Assembly: GCA_021234535.1 (NCBI GenBank)
Contig: CM037843.1
Span: 7,934,979-7,998,978 of the forward strand
Direction: 5' to 3'
Length of the DNA stretch: 64,000 bases
DNA from: Stichopus chloronotus
Taxonomy: Eukaryota > Echinodermata > Holothuroidea > Aspidochirotida > Stichopodidae
The notes below the pieces were generated by a model. The model worked only from the letters and a program-made list of their open reading frames with translations. It was not told the origin of the DNA and did not search any database. Of the stretch, positions 12,001-22,170 are shown piece by piece (the first letter of the stretch is position 1; every line of letters begins with the position of its first letter). Both the position numbers and the translations under genes were made by a program.

Positions 12001-13328
12001 AAAGTTGAAGTGTAGGTAGTATTTTGTGAGTAGATGAGGCCAATTGTTTTCACGAAAGTCAAAGGTCATTTGAGGTCATCAGAACTTAAAATATGAAAGC
12101 CCACTAAGGGACATATCTCAGCAACTGCATGGTGCTGGAACTGGTCAGGATATTGGATCACACTTACATGGCATGTGTTCCAAAACGATGCAGATATTCT
12201 GAAATTGCCACACATTTAGACACTTTCAATTGTCATATATTTTTTGTGTTCAATGCTTTTGCAAGTTCCGATTTTCTGTGATATTTTCCAAACGGTAAAC
12301 TCTGGTCTTGCCCCTAGTGAAACTTTTGTATCCGTGTAACAATGCCAGAACAGGATCCTGAAATGGTCGATAGGGTGTCCCAGAGCAAACACCCTGTGCC
12401 ATCACTAGTGTTCATCAGCACATGTCAGTAAAGTCAGTGAAGAGGGTCCTTCAGATTTATTTTGAAATCTTGTCCATTGCCTCTTTGCTTTTATGCTGTT
12501 GAGTTTTGTAAATGCTGTTTTGATAAATATGGAGCTGTCTGTGAAGTATTTTCAGAAATTGTTGATGGATATGATATATTCACAAAATTTGCAACATCGT
12601 AACAATTTAAGAAGAGAACTGGATGCATGTTGTTACCTTGCTATGCTGCTCTGATACCGGAACAAGGTTTTTCTTTTGACAATGAACAAAGGTGGTGGTA
12701 GTAAGGTGCACATTTTGTTGTGACTGATATGAGTAAGTTGTCTTTCACTTTCATTGTGTTTTTAGGGAGTTAGCCCTGAACTGCCTCCGTATCCATGGGA
12801 CAATTCAGAATACGGTGGATTTATGAGCGGCAACAAGACTGCTCCCTGGCAGAGCGTCGTTGATGACATCGAGAATAAGAATGCAGAGGTAAGTAAATCT
12901 TGTCACCGAGACCTCGTTGAAAATTGTGTTGGTTGGTGTTGACATGTTTTACGTTTTTATTTCCTTTTTTTTTTTGGCAGACACAAGGCAAAACAGATGG
13001 CTCGTTCCTGAATTATGTCCAGAATCTGACAGAATTCCACAGTAAACCCTCCATCCTGGCAGGTTCTTTCAACCTGACAGCTATGACCGGTGAGTTCATA
13101 GCTTACAGGAGGAGCTTCCCAGAGTGGCCGGAGTTTGTGGTAGCCATCAACCTGGGTGACAGCACCAAGGAGAGTGCCTCAGTCTTGGAAAGTGATTTAA
13201 AGGGCCAGGTGGTGCTCTCTTCATCTGGTGATGGAATCGGTGATGTTGTGGATCTCAGTTCTCTGACAGTAGCTGCCAATGAAGCTCTCTTGATTGAGCT
13301 AGCAAGATGTGAAACTTGTCTTTTCTAA
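1..13328 (+). CDS. SLC3-family amino-acid transporter heavy chain (rBAT/4F2hc-like), 5' end outside window
   Basis: Ten exons join in phase: 1-85, 4492-4637, 6352-6474, 7520-7627, 8756-8941, 10435-10532, 10827-11028, 11454-11591, 12766-12888 and 12981-13328, giving 518 residues and a stop. SLC3 proteins are type II membrane glycoproteins that bind an SLC7 light chain and bring it to the plasma membrane. Their ectodomain is a GH13 alpha-glucosidase fold. Seen here are the GH13 region PNHTSDKHKWF, the rBAT-like YYIW and QPDLNYGN segments, NVDGF, and LPGTPLPFYGDEL. The nucleophile Asp expected after GF.I is Ala (GFVIADAD), as in 4F2hc where that site is also lost, so the protein is probably not a glycosidase. 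The start of the barrel, the membrane segment and the light-chain cysteine lie upstream. rBAT against 4F2hc orthology is unresolved. Long introns contain mainly repeats. Confidence 0.88.
2134..3900. mobile_element. Non-autonomous hAT-like element
   Basis: Ends are inverted copies of TAAGCAGTAGCG, followed on both sides by AT-rich sequence with ATCGAT motifs. It is flanked by perfect 8-bp direct repeats TGACCAAG at 2126-2133 and 3901-3908. The 8-bp duplication is the hAT hallmark. No transposase frame is visible. The interior is built of diverged tandem units of about 165 bp. It sits in the first visible intron of the SLC3-like gene. Confidence 0.8.
2525..3230. repeat. Diverged tandem units inside the hAT-like element
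   Basis: Roughly four to five units share the order CCCGCATG, CACACATT..ACTCAC, CCTATATTTTCATT, GATATTTATC, GAGACTATATTTACAG and TATCGTTTTA. The first units are about 165 bp. Later units are shorter and carry GATAATACAGAGAAACT instead. Confidence 0.7.
3949..3965. repeat. Poly-C tract
   Basis: Uninterrupted run of about 17 C in the intron just after the hAT-like element, the first of many G or C homopolymers in the window. Confidence 0.9.
4492..4637 (+). CDS. SLC3-like exon b, GH13 region I
   Basis: The acceptor TTTTTGCCCAG completes the split Gly. The exon encodes MHVILEFVPNHTSDKHKWF and, further on, NYYIWAPGTDGGPPNDW, closely like rBAT and maltases. It ends in phase 0 at a GTAAGT donor. 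Confidence 0.92.
4930..5600 (+). repeat. Dispersed GGTCAAAGGTCA repeat, about four units
   Basis: Each unit of about 145 bp has AATATCTCAAGAA-like sequence, a segment on reaching a page of the type AAGTGGGTGCACCACATT, then GGTCAAAGGTCATTTAGGGTCA. A TG-rich stretch precedes the array. The same family recurs at least ten times in the window in both orientations. A perfect DR1 motif lies at 5497-5509. Confidence 0.8.
6352..6474 (+). CDS. SLC3-like exon c
   Basis: Encodes 41 residues beginning KNFYGESAW and containing QPDLNYGN, the rBAT/maltase counterpart of QPDLNF. It has two potential N-glycosylation sites, NSS and NVT. An acidic and Tyr-rich stretch (DDDEYYYHYY) precedes the conserved motif. 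The donor is the weaker GTTGGT. Confidence 0.9.
7520..7627 (+). CDS. SLC3-like exon d, degenerate GH13 region II
   Basis: Encodes RAMDFWLDSYNVDGFVIADAD and following residues. In active GH13 enzymes the segment is GFR.D with Asp as nucleophile; here that position is Ala, as 4F2hc has Arg. The exon ends with a basic SSRKRR stretch at a GTGAGG donor. Confidence 0.9.
8153..8464 (-). other. Possible decayed retroelement coding fragment
   Basis: A 103-residue minus-strand frame reads FYLKAADKAELPNP and LQRRGYDPSHL, which recalls the RGY segment near the end of Penelope-like reverse transcriptases. An 18-bp segment is locally duplicated (TLHK). The resemblance is weak and there is no further support. 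Confidence 0.25.
8756..8941 (+). CDS. SLC3-like exon e, acidic repeat insert
   Basis: Sixty-two codons in phase between a TCTTCAAAG acceptor and a GTTAGT donor. The product is Met/Thr-rich and then an acidic Gly-Asp repeat (DGGDM, EGGDT, DGGDT, DGGDT). It lies where vertebrate heavy chains have a loop between region II and the following strand. Splice phases 0/0 mean the exon could be skipped without a frameshift. Confidence 0.75.
8864..8932 (+). repeat. In-frame 15-bp coding minisatellite
   Basis: Four and a half tandem copies of a 15-bp unit close to GGTGGTGACACGGAC within exon e of the SLC3-like gene, coding (GGD(T/M)(D/E))n. The later copies are nearly identical, so length variation between alleles is plausible. 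Confidence 0.85.
10435..10532 (+). CDS. SLC3-like exon f
   Basis: Encodes YTVSGDALSPEAKKVLNDMY and then EVLDQNNQLGKI, ending in a split Arg codon at a GTGAGA donor. The helix-forming sequence fits the GH13 helix before region III. Confidence 0.85.
10827..11028 (+). CDS. SLC3-like exon g, region III lost
   Basis: Starts RVFIPQHSGELK, where active enzymes and rBAT have a Gly-(Thr/Glu) strand carrying the acid/base Glu. No equivalent Glu is visible at the strand end. It continues to LWNGWM and a GTAAGC donor. Confidence 0.87.
11454..11591 (+). CDS. SLC3-like exon h, barrel end
   Basis: Encodes IGRAGIDRVANRAG, aligned with the rBAT segment IGGPDSSRLTSRLG, then LQYTLPGTPLPFYGDELEL, a strong match to the GH13/SLC3 segment LFTLPGTP..YG.E. 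The donor is GTAAGT, phase 0. Confidence 0.92.
11850..12190 (+). repeat. Dispersed GGTCAAAGGTCA repeat
   Basis: In the intron before exon i. It starts with a CTTGCTGAAGGTAGGCAAGGA stem and a TG-rich stretch, then ACACGATATCTCAG, and AGGTCATTTGAGGTCA at 12063-12078, a perfect direct repeat of AGGTCA spaced by 4. Confidence 0.8.
12766..12888 (+). CDS. SLC3-like exon i
   Basis: Encodes ELPPYPWDNSEYGGFM and following residues, the counterpart of the MPW(D)NS segment before domain C. Acceptor TGTTTTTAG, donor GTAAGT, both phase 0. Confidence 0.88.
12981..13328 (+). CDS. SLC3-like last exon, domain C
   Basis: Encodes 115 residues and TAA. It contains FVVAINLGDS, like the 4F2hc segment FLVVLNFGD, in the C-terminal beta domain. 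The tail ends ELARCETCLF with a CxxC pair. Potential N-glycosylation sites include NLT twice. Confidence 0.9.
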   Translation, partial: TQGKTDGSFLNYVQNLTEFHSKPSILAGSFNLTAMTGEFIAYRRSFPEWPEFVVAINLGDSTKESASVLESDLKGQVVLSSSGDGIGDVVDLSSLTVAANEALLIELARCETCLF

Positions 13329-13679
13329 TGAGTGGTAGAATGAGCACGATAAGCATAAAAGACGGAATAGGTCATCACCCCTCTCCCCCCCCCCCCCCCC
13401 CCACACATTCATTTTCTGAATGTTTCTGCTCTGTTAAATTTTTTGATCATAATAACACCTTAAATCTGATTTATCGAATTCCTTTCAAGGCTTGCTTGCT
13501 TATTGTGTAAGCAGTTTCACTTACCTTCGATCTATCCACACCATTATCTTTAAAACCAAAGTGGAACAGATTTAATTGTCAGGTCTGTGGTGGAAAGAGT
13601 CCAGTCAGTTGTGCAGGGTGAGTAGTACAGTTGAAGACATTGCTCTTAGTGTAATTGTTGGTTTCTGTGACAAACTGGA

Positions 13680-13685
13680 ATTAAA
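13680..13685 (+). terminator. Possible ATTAAA polyadenylation signal
   Basis: ATTAAA about 350 bp after the SLC3-like stop. No AATAAA was noticed closer. It is a weak call made on position only. Confidence 0.3.
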
Positions 13686-15956
13686 ACAAGAAGGTGCAGG
13701 AAATGGCTTCAATAATAAGTGAAAATCGTCATGCCTTTTGAGAGGAATTTATCCATGTTAGTTCCACCTTATGTAATGCCCCTTTATTATGGAAGTACTA
13801 TGAATTACTTTTTATTTGTTGATACCCAAGGTCAAAGATAAGTTGTGATAAGTGATGTCTCTGCCTGACATTCAGAGATTGAACAGTTTCCGGATTTGTC
13901 CAAATATAAACCCCATAAACTTTAAAGGTTGTTTCGTTTGTATTTTGTTTTTTTTTTCTTGTCGGGGTGATGTGGCCAGGCCTTGACCATACTGACTCAC
14001 AGTCCCTCGCAATCTGACAGGACTCATCAATCGTAGCATGTCTTTAAGAAAATCGTACACAGCATGAAGTCTTACTTATGACGACACCATGCCTCACCGT
14101 ACCGATGCTTAAACGGCAGACATTTTAAGTCTGTTGCTGCAGTGAATTCTTAACCAGGGTGTTTAGCAGGCGGCTGTGTTTAGCACAGCCTAACCACCCC
14201 AAACATGACTTAAATTCATTGACATGGTTTGTTTTGTTTTACCAGCTATGCTAAAAAAGAAATGACAAAATAGATGGCAGTAATCATAAATGCAAAATTA
14301 CGGTAATTGGAAACGGAAATAATTTATAACGATATTGTCATTTCCACTTGTAAAGCATGATCCCATTGCATCAACAGTTCAATAATAATTCTGTAATTCA
14401 TTCATTGTGAAAACGAGGGGGTAAAGGGCAAGATCACCAAACTTGAGATTTACGAAGCGCACACCCTCTTTTCTTTTCTAAATAAGACCCTAGCAGCCCA
14501 AGCTTTACTTAGGACCCCGATCTCTTGGTCTTTGGGAAGGATTGGGCTGCTGATGAGACACTTTCAGCATCCACCTGATAACACCAATGTATACTAGAGC
14601 ACCAATGGTGCAGAAAGTTGTGGCAGATTCGTAAGACACCAGAAGGATCTCACAACTCGGAATATCCCCTTTATCATTATAATGAACACTTACGGTTCAA
14701 AATGGAAATAACCAAAGGGGTTTACCTCTCTAAAATGAAAACCAATGACTTTGCAATGCTTTACCAGTAGAATTTAAAGGAATGCCTGAATGAGAAAAAT
14801 TAAGACTTGATAATGAAATGTGATTGTGAGCTGAAAACAAAAACCTTGGACCTTAGCTACTCATATTAATTAGATCAAAATATATTGCACTGCACACATC
14901 CATCTCGAAGACGGCCTATGGTCCATATGGAGTTCATCCCTCTGAAAAGGTACATGGACATTTTTTTGAGTATTTGAAAGATGACATGTTACGTATCGCA
15001 GGAATACCAATGACAGCACTGAGGGAAATTGAGATTTCTTCTCTTTCAGTAAAAACCGTATCTGAATAGCACGTTCGGAAGTTATATGAATGTTTAAAGG
15101 AATATATCAAAATGTTGCATTACATAGGGCTAAATTGTGATGTCACCCAGGCACATCTACATGAATATCCGTTGCATCTCTTAATGTAATCTTGACTGTC
15201 TGAATGAAACATTACAACAGTTTAGTAGATGTGGCCTTAACTTACTACAAATATTTTAAGGTAAACAATACATCCAATCTACGTTTTCACTAGTCATATG
15301 TCAAAGTTTAATGAGGGCGTCAATTTCAAAGAAAAAAACAAAGACTTCTTGCAATAATTTCCCACTGTTACATGGCATTTTGGTAACAGAGAGGCAATTG
15401 AAAAGGTTTTGACCAGAGTAGTGTTGTCTTCAAACAGCAATTATCTTGAAGTAGGAACATGGGGTTCGAAATGCCTGCAGCGGAAATAATTATTCTCAGT
15501 AAAGGCCCCTTTAATTGTCCGTCAAGCATGCTAACTGGCAATGAAAGCACCATTTTTCGAGACTACGTAATAATACATTTTACAGTTGCACATTTTCTCG
15601 CATTTTGAACCAGTCATAACTAAGCGACTTTAACGACAAACACGATGGTAGCGTTAAGATAGTTACAAAACACATTTACCACCTCGTCTCTGGAATCGTC
15701 CTTCAGGTTTTGCCCAATTTTGCCGATCTCCCGTGAGTTTTCATAATCACCGTAATCAGAACGTTCGTGACCAAAGGGACGAAAGTACCAAGACGAAGCA
15801 TAAGCTTATCAGCAATCAAGCTATAAATCAGGATTCTGGTCCAATGAAACTTCTCATTTTTTTTTATTGACTGGGGAAGATATGTTCATGTATTCTCTAC
15901 TACGATTGCAAGTAAATTATATTCAACAGCATTCATGTGTGAAGTAAGATACTGAT

Positions 15957-16148
15957 CAGACTTGTGAATGTAATCGATTACGATTACAATTACTTCAGAT
16001 TTTACGATTATGACAACGATTACAGCTAAAATAAAAGTGATCGATTACAATTATATTGCAATGTAATCATGATTGCAATCGTACCTGTACCTGTATGTCT
16101 TCTCTTTGTTGAATCCCTTTGACTTTTACAAGGAGAAGACATACAGGT
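15957..16148. repeat. GATTAC-rich cluster and hairpin
   Basis: From 15968 to 16076 GATTAC or its complement GTAATC occurs repeatedly, starting with TGTAATCGATTACGATTAC. It is followed by perfect 16-bp inverted arms, ACCTGTATGTCTTCTC at 16089-16104 and its complement at 16133-16148, with a 28-bp loop. The beginning CAGACTTGTGAATG resembles the end of the hAT-like element at 17785, so it may be a solo end. Confidence 0.6.
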
Positions 16149-16270
16149 AAAACAACTCCTCGATACAGTGGTTAGAAATCTGTCTTCTTCTAATTTGTGA
16201 TAGGTCAGCACCTTTATCACTTTGCAGAGGTATTAGGTTGTGTGACAGGAAAATGATAGCTAGAAATATT

Positions 16271-16735
16271 GGGTGCATTAAGCATTAAAATGTTATAAAT
16301 AGGCAAAAAAAAATTTGTAGACAAATTAGTGTCTCACAGCTGTATCATGAATAAACATTGCTAAGTATGCAAATTTGTGACGTCAAGATATGAACTATAT
16401 ATGTCTTATTTTAATCGTTTGCTTTTCTAACCTTTACTTCAAGGACATTTGAGAATTTTGTTTGCCCATAGGGTTTTATTTTGAAAGCATGTATTTTCTT
16501 CAAAAATATCGATATAACTTAACAATGTGAAACTCAGTAATTAAGAGGCAAAATATATAGCATAACAAAAGAAATAACAAAGCTGTGCATTTTTCTCAAA
16601 GTTTGAAAAGTCATGTCTCAAAAACCGTAACAGATAAGAACAGAATTCCAATGGATTTTCACTCAGGGTTTTACTTTGAAACTTCAGCATGAAGAGTGCG
16701 CTCTTTCAGATGTATGTCACACAACCTTTAAAGCA
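16271..16735 (+). repeat. Dispersed 0.5 kb repeat, copy 1
   Basis: Begins GGTGCATTAAGCATTAAAATG and ends near the ACACAACCTTTAAAG segment. A second copy in opposite orientation lies at 28693-29210. Shared blocks include TTTGTGACGTCAAGA, GACAAATTAGTGTCTCACA and ATGAAGAGTGCGCTCTTTCA. The family is unknown. Confidence 0.75.
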
Positions 16736-17467
16736 GTGCTCTCCAACTGCGATAGTTTTGGGTTGCCTAGCCAACCGAATGACGAGTCCCCCTGAAACAC
16801 TCCATACAAAATACCGCCCTCCCTCTCAAAAAAAAAAAACTTGGTTCGTCCGAAAAACAGTTGACAAAAAGCTACCGACATTTTAAGTAGAACAACAATT
16901 GTCTCTTAGTGGTACCACTTTGCATCTCCACTATCTAAAATTTCTAGAGGTGAGGAATCTTTCCCTGAAACCTGTGTCTGGCGATCGCTCAGGGACAACG
17001 TGCACTCAATGTGTGACTGCATCTCTGTCGAAAACACTGTAAAGATCTATTAGACATAAGTCCTATATAAGAAACAACGTACAAATAACATTGAATTGTA
17101 CATTACCATGTAAAACGTGGCGCTATTTCATGTATATATGGGTTTCCTACCATCCTTCTACAATTGACGTGATACTCCTCTTGCAACGCAACACAAGAGC
17201 TGCTCATCAATGTTATTTCTAGACACAACCATTTCTGTCCGCCTACTAAACGCTGAATTAGTCTGTTTATTATGATCACTCGTTTTAAAAAAAAACATGT
17301 AGAAGCAAATAAACCCCCTAAATAAAAATTATACATCTTATGTACACAGTCGAAATGCAGAATCCTCAGACCGACAGGCCTCGATAACTAATTTGTAAGA
17401 GGCAATGTCTAATAATGAGCAATTTCTTTTCAACAATTCGCTCTAAAATTACTCGACAAAAACTCCG

Positions 17468-17654
17468 ACAATCTTGGACAAAACTTCTTGGGACACCCCG
17501 CTTCTCCTTTCAATGTTGGCTACAGGATTGTCCACAGTATACATTCACTCCTTTAGTGCAACATTGGAGAGGGGCCTGATCTCCTCGTAACTAAAAATTA
17601 GGATTTTAATCGCAAAGTACTTTAAAGTGTCCCATCAGTTTTGTCCAAGATTGT
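17468..17654. mobile_element. Small TIR element (MITE), copy 1
   Basis: About 187 bp with inverted ends starting ACAATCTTGGACAAAACT and, after two to three mismatches, TTGGGACAC. A related element in opposite orientation is at 21858-22058, sharing CCGCT.CTCCTTTCAATGTTGGCT and CATTCACTCCTT. No clear target duplication was identified. Confidence 0.7.
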
Positions 17655-17784
17655 GGTCAAATACATACAGGCGTTCATCGGTGTATGTATGAAAAGCTGA
17701 CAAGTATGGTACCAAAATCATATACGCGTGCAGACCTCGAGTTAGAATGTCAGTAGAATGAGTTGAATATACGTTACTTTTCAC

Positions 17785-19543
17785 CAGAGTTGTAATGACT
17801 CGAGTCGCCTTTATTAATGACTCGACTTGGACTCGAGTCAGCGACCGGATTGACTTGACTCGAAGTTTAGTGCTCGACTCGAGTCAAAATTCCTCACCGC
17901 TTTTTCAATTTTCATTGTTTGCAACTTCTACCAATGAATCTCGTAAGTTCATGTCCTCATACTTTTATCAAATCTGAAAAAAATAAAAAAAAGGGTAGTT
18001 GCACTTAACTTACACGTTTATCACTATTCTCAAGAACAATCTTCCAGGATCTATAGGTTAAGTATTTAGGTTTGTCCCTGCTAACTGCGATGGACAGTTT
18101 TCTAATTTCGTATTCATGATTGTAGCTTATGGCTGTGTTTCAATCATGTCATGTGTCAGATAATGACAAACTAGTGGTGGTTCGCCAAGCATGATGAGAA
18201 TGCACTGACTGTTAAATGCTTTCCTTGCTACCATCTGAGTAGTGTTTAGAAAACGTTACCACAATCTCATCTAGTCTGAGCTCCTCAATTATTTTTTTTT
18301 AGTTCCGCTCTCTGAACTTAAATAATCATTTAGAAATTAGATTGTATACTGTATGATGATCTATTCCACAGAAGTAATATATGGTACTACTCATAGAAGT
18401 CAATTAACAGAAACGTGGGGCTTCTGTTTTCGTTCCTTCCATAGTGCACATTCATCAGACAGTCGATGCCAAAAGTGTTAAGGTTGTAAATGAAGTCACA
18501 TGATGGACAAGTATTTAATGTTTTGAGTTCATGAAAGAGCAGTCTTGCAAAACTTTTTTAAAACAACCGCTAATTTCACCCTTTTCTCTCTTCCAAAAAA
18601 CAGTTCATTATATTTCAGGATAGAATACTGCATCCAAGGAGAAGTAACGGGTTTCTCATAATACTCACGATTTAGTGAAAAAAATATTGTCACTTGATTC
18701 TCAAAAGTCATTCTCAGTTGACTAACTGCGCTAATTCAGATCTGAATGACTGCATTCTCCCTTTAAGATTTAGTGTTGAGAGAAGGAAATTTCTGATTCT
18801 CTGAGAATGAATTCCTCAGAACATCAGTGTGGTCTTCTTTCATGTTTTTCACGTAACGGTTGTGTTTCATATGTTAACCCATTCACATTTACTTGTCACT
18901 TGCAGACTTTTGCAGTTGTCACCAGTATTTGTAAAAGGTAAGACGGTCAGATGAGACTGAAGACATGCATTTTCTGTTCACCCATTATGTCTTAGGGGTT
19001 CACAACAATTAAGGCACCCAATTGTCACGTTGTTTTTTTTTTGGGGGGGGGGGGTTGGGAATGAAGTGGGTGCACCGCCAACTCCTGAATAATCTTAGTC
19101 TGTTTTAAACAAATCACATCGTAGCAACTACTCACTTAACCCATCTCAAGACCAGTCGGGTATTTACTGTCCAAAGCACGTTTAATATATATTAATCACA
19201 GACAATGTAATTAAGATGTTCAAGCATTCTTGTATATTGGCAAGACTTTGAATTTTCCTGGACCAGCTGAGCCTAGCCTAAGCTTAAATTCGAAATCTCA
19301 CTGCTTAATCCTCCTATTTTAACATTTTGCCAATCGGTCATTAACCTTCATTTTTTGTTACTTGAAACTGACTCGAACTACTGACTCGAAATGAGTCGTC
19401 CAATTTTATTTTGTTTTGACTCGGATGGATCACTGACTTGACTCGACTCGACAACTAGTGGTGACTCGACTCGACTTGACTCGATTTCTAATGTGGACGA
19501 CTCGACTTGTGACTCGAGCTCAAGTGGACTCGTGACAACTCTG
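17785..19543. mobile_element. Non-autonomous hAT-like element with GACTCGA subterminal arrays
   Basis: Ends are inverted copies of CAGAGTTGT. Flanks CTTTTCAC (17777-17784) and CTTGTCAC (19544-19551) match 7 of 8, an 8-bp target duplication. GACTCGA and its complement TCGAGTC cluster in the first 100 bp and the last 170 bp, as expected of subterminal transposase-binding repeats in hAT elements. No transposase frame is visible in the 1.76 kb. Confidence 0.82.
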
Positions 19544-19730
19544 CTTGTCACCTCAGGAAACACGAACCATCGAGTACAATATCATACCAACAGCCGATGA
19601 ACCACGCTTGCCACTAGTAACTGCCATTTACCCTGCAGATTTACCTAGTCCTTGTCGATTTCAGTTACTTACAGGATGATTGGTAGCAGTGACTTATATC
19701 TTACATGAATCTTACATCGAAATTACCTCT

Positions 19731-19736
19731 TTTATT
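19731..19736 (-). terminator. AATAAA polyadenylation signal of arylsulfatase gene
   Basis: TTTATT on the plus strand, i.e. AATAAA on the minus strand, about 75 nt beyond the arylsulfatase stop. Distance and orientation fit. Confidence 0.6.
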
Positions 19737-19811
19737 GGCGTACGTGGTTCTCAATGTAAGAGCGGAGCGTTTCTTTCGTTCCATAATGCAAGGCATCGCA
19801 GTGGCAGCATT

Positions 19812-20183
19812 TCACCACGATTCTTTGCAACCTGCTCTACAGCATGGCTGGTACATTTCGTCTCTACCTCTCTGTTTTTGAGATGGTTCCCACTCCATCT
19901 TACGGTCAAAGTCTCTTTTTAACTTAATCATCACCTTCAATATATCCTGGTACTCTGGCTTGTGCTGAAGAGGAAATCTCTCAGATGGATCCTGGTGGAG
20001 GTCAAACAGCAGAGGAAGCTTGTGAACCTGTAACTGGTGTGGATCGCAGTCTGGGTCGTTGCTCGTAGAAGTACCCGCTCCGTTGGTGAAGAAGTGGGCT
20101 TTGAATTGTCTATACCGGAGTACGTAAACCCCGAAATGAGGATCTGGGTTCCAAGGGTAGTAATAAAACGTCTCTCTTGAGCT
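19812..20183 (-). CDS. Arylsulfatase-like last exon
   Basis: Reads SSRETFYYYPWNPD, a receding LRYRQFKAHFFTNGAG (ARSA: RTGKYKAHFFTQGS), LPLLFDLHQDPSER, and ends MYQPCCRAGCKESW then TGA. It is intact over 123 residues with phase 0 at the acceptor CTATAG. Confidence 0.88.
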   Translation of the reverse strand, partial: SSRETFYYYPWNPDPHFGVYVLRYRQFKAHFFTNGAGTSTSNDPDCDPHQLQVHKLPLLFDLHQDPSERFPLQHKPEYQDILKVMIKLKRDFDRKMEWEPSQKQRGRDEMYQPCCRAGCKESW

Positions 20184-20379
20184 CTATAGGAAGAGTACAA
20201 GAAAATGCACAGTTTTAACCTTTATTAACTCACGATTTGCCGACTTTACAGAATGAACTACACATGACGGGGCTATGGGTAAAGTAGGCATGATACATTT
20301 ACGTACTGTTAGAACCTCCGTTAAATCAGAGTCCATTGTAGTCGCGACGGGAACATCTACTGAAAACCAAAAAGTCAAA

Positions 20380-20560
20380 GGAAATTGTGATTACTTGACA
20401 ATATTTATGAAAAACAAAAGGACAAGTAACATACAAATTTTGAAGGTCAATCACCTTATCTTTCTTGAAATGACATGTCTACAAAGTTTCCAAACTATAA
20501 CTTTTGCTGACCTTATGTGACCTTTGACCATGATACAAACTGAAAGAGATCATCTATACT
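20380..20560 (-). repeat. Diverged dispersed GGTCAAAGGTCA repeat
   Basis: Reads TGACCTTATGTGACCTTTGACC with CTTTCTTGAAATGACA upstream, in the minus orientation. It lies in the intron between arylsulfatase exons B and C. Confidence 0.55.
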
Positions 20561-21179
20561 CACCAAGAGTTGCCATTGTTAACAGTCTGACGTTCCAGCA
20601 ACATTCAGTTGCTGATTTATCTTTCTTAAAAGGCTTTCAAACTTCCACTTCTCAATTACCTCCCTTATACATATCCACAGGTACATGTGGATCCTCCATT
20701 TTCAATAAGTGTAAGTAAATGTAAATATAAATGAATACAAATAATTGTAAATGTATATGTATATATTTATTCATTGTATATGTTTGCATTTATTATATAT
20801 TTATGTCTATATATTTTCTATTTTATACCTTCTTTAGATATATTTTTTGATATTTTCTGTGATTATACCATAATGGTAAGCAACAATAAGCATGTTTATG
20901 TTTCAAATTTGATGAAACCTCATTTCCGAAAATTAAATGAACATATACTAATTAATTTAGTGAGTATATTTGTTACGTAACTATCAAATACTCGACAAAT
21001 ATAGGCACTTCTGACATGTGCTCCGCCGTTAAAGTTTCTCTCAACTCAATAATTAGGATATTGCCTCGCACCTAGTTCTCATTTATGTGATGCAGCCAAT
21101 CCTTACATGATATCATACATGTTTATCTCTTCTCTAGAGGTCCTACTCTAACCATTATGGTATAGCTGGCTATCACATC

Positions 21180-21446
21180 ATGTTCTATCATGTAGAAAAG
21201 GTCTTCTCGAGACCTGATTTTCGCACATTATGGAAATTCTGTGAGGACTTCGTTGTCGATCGGGCCAGAGTGATGTACATTCATCACATGTTTGTGAGGA
21301 TTAGATTTCTTTGATCTGAATCTTAGTCTCTCCATTGACTATATGAATTGCATTTAATGAAAAAAGTCACTTCATTTTCTATCATGTAGAAAAGGTCTTC
21401 TCGAGACATGATTTGTGCAGATTATGGAATTTCTGTGAAAACATAC
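21180..21446. repeat. Direct repeat of about 70 bp, two copies
   Basis: Two copies beginning TTCTATCATGTAGAAAAGG, followed by TCTTCTCGAGAC, at about 21182-21255 and 21376-21446. They are nearly identical, separated by about 120 bp, in an arylsulfatase intron. Each contains a short palindrome TTCTCGAGA. Confidence 0.75.
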
Positions 21447-21857
21447 GTTAGTATATTATTTTATTCAACTTTCATACAAATGACGCTTAATATTCATTCT
21501 TTATTTAATTACTTAGGGGGTGTGAACGTTTCCAGTTGACAATAAATTTGAATATATTAACATACGCTTCATATCAATGTTGGTGTTTAAACTTTTATTA
21601 TTTTTTTCAGTGTTGCAACTTCGCAATTGAAAATCATCAATTAGTACTTCCATTTTCACTCCTTAATTGCTGTGACAATATTAACGACAGTATAACATTG
21701 AAGAAACGTCAACATGTATCCAAATATGTCGACTATACCCTGATATGTTCTCATGTTAAAAGAAAAACAACCCCTGCTGTTACGGATTAATCCAACCCAA
21801 AATAACTCATTTTACTGCGTTCCCGCGGGTGCCTCTTATACCCCTCAAAATTCTCAG

Positions 21858-22058
21858 ACAATCTTGAACAAATCTGTTGGGACACTTTGCCGTTATTTGG
21901 GACTGTAGGCCTAATCCTAAATCACAGTTCACGGGATTCCTTAAAACCCCGCGCTCCTTTACAATGTTGCGCTGAAGGAGTGAATGTATCCTATGCAATA
22001 TTCCTGCAGCCAACATTGAAAGGAGGAGCGGGGTGTCCCAACTTCTGTCCAAAGATTG
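21858..22058. mobile_element. Small TIR element (MITE), copy 2
   Basis: Inverted ends ACAATCTTGAACAAATCTGT and complement of CTGTCCAAAGATTG. The internal part matches the MITE at 17468-17654 in opposite orientation. It lies in an arylsulfatase intron. Confidence 0.7.
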
Positions 22059-22170
22059 CAGATTCACCTACCGCACTACAACCTATCGCGGGAGAATGTC
22101 GTACATCTCAAGGACTTAGACAATAAATGGTGTTCTCAATACGGTATACAAGTTTCAGGAGCGCGTCCGA

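Larger units (their letters stand above)
13329..19811. other. Intergenic region between SLC3-like and arylsulfatase genes
   Basis: The two genes converge here. It holds a poly-C run near 13387-13402, a GATTAC-rich cluster with a hairpin at about 15957-16148, one copy of a 0.5 kb dispersed repeat at 16271-16735, a small MITE at 17468-17654 and a hAT-like element at 17785-19543. From 13700 to 15900 I see nothing recognisable. Confidence 0.7.
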
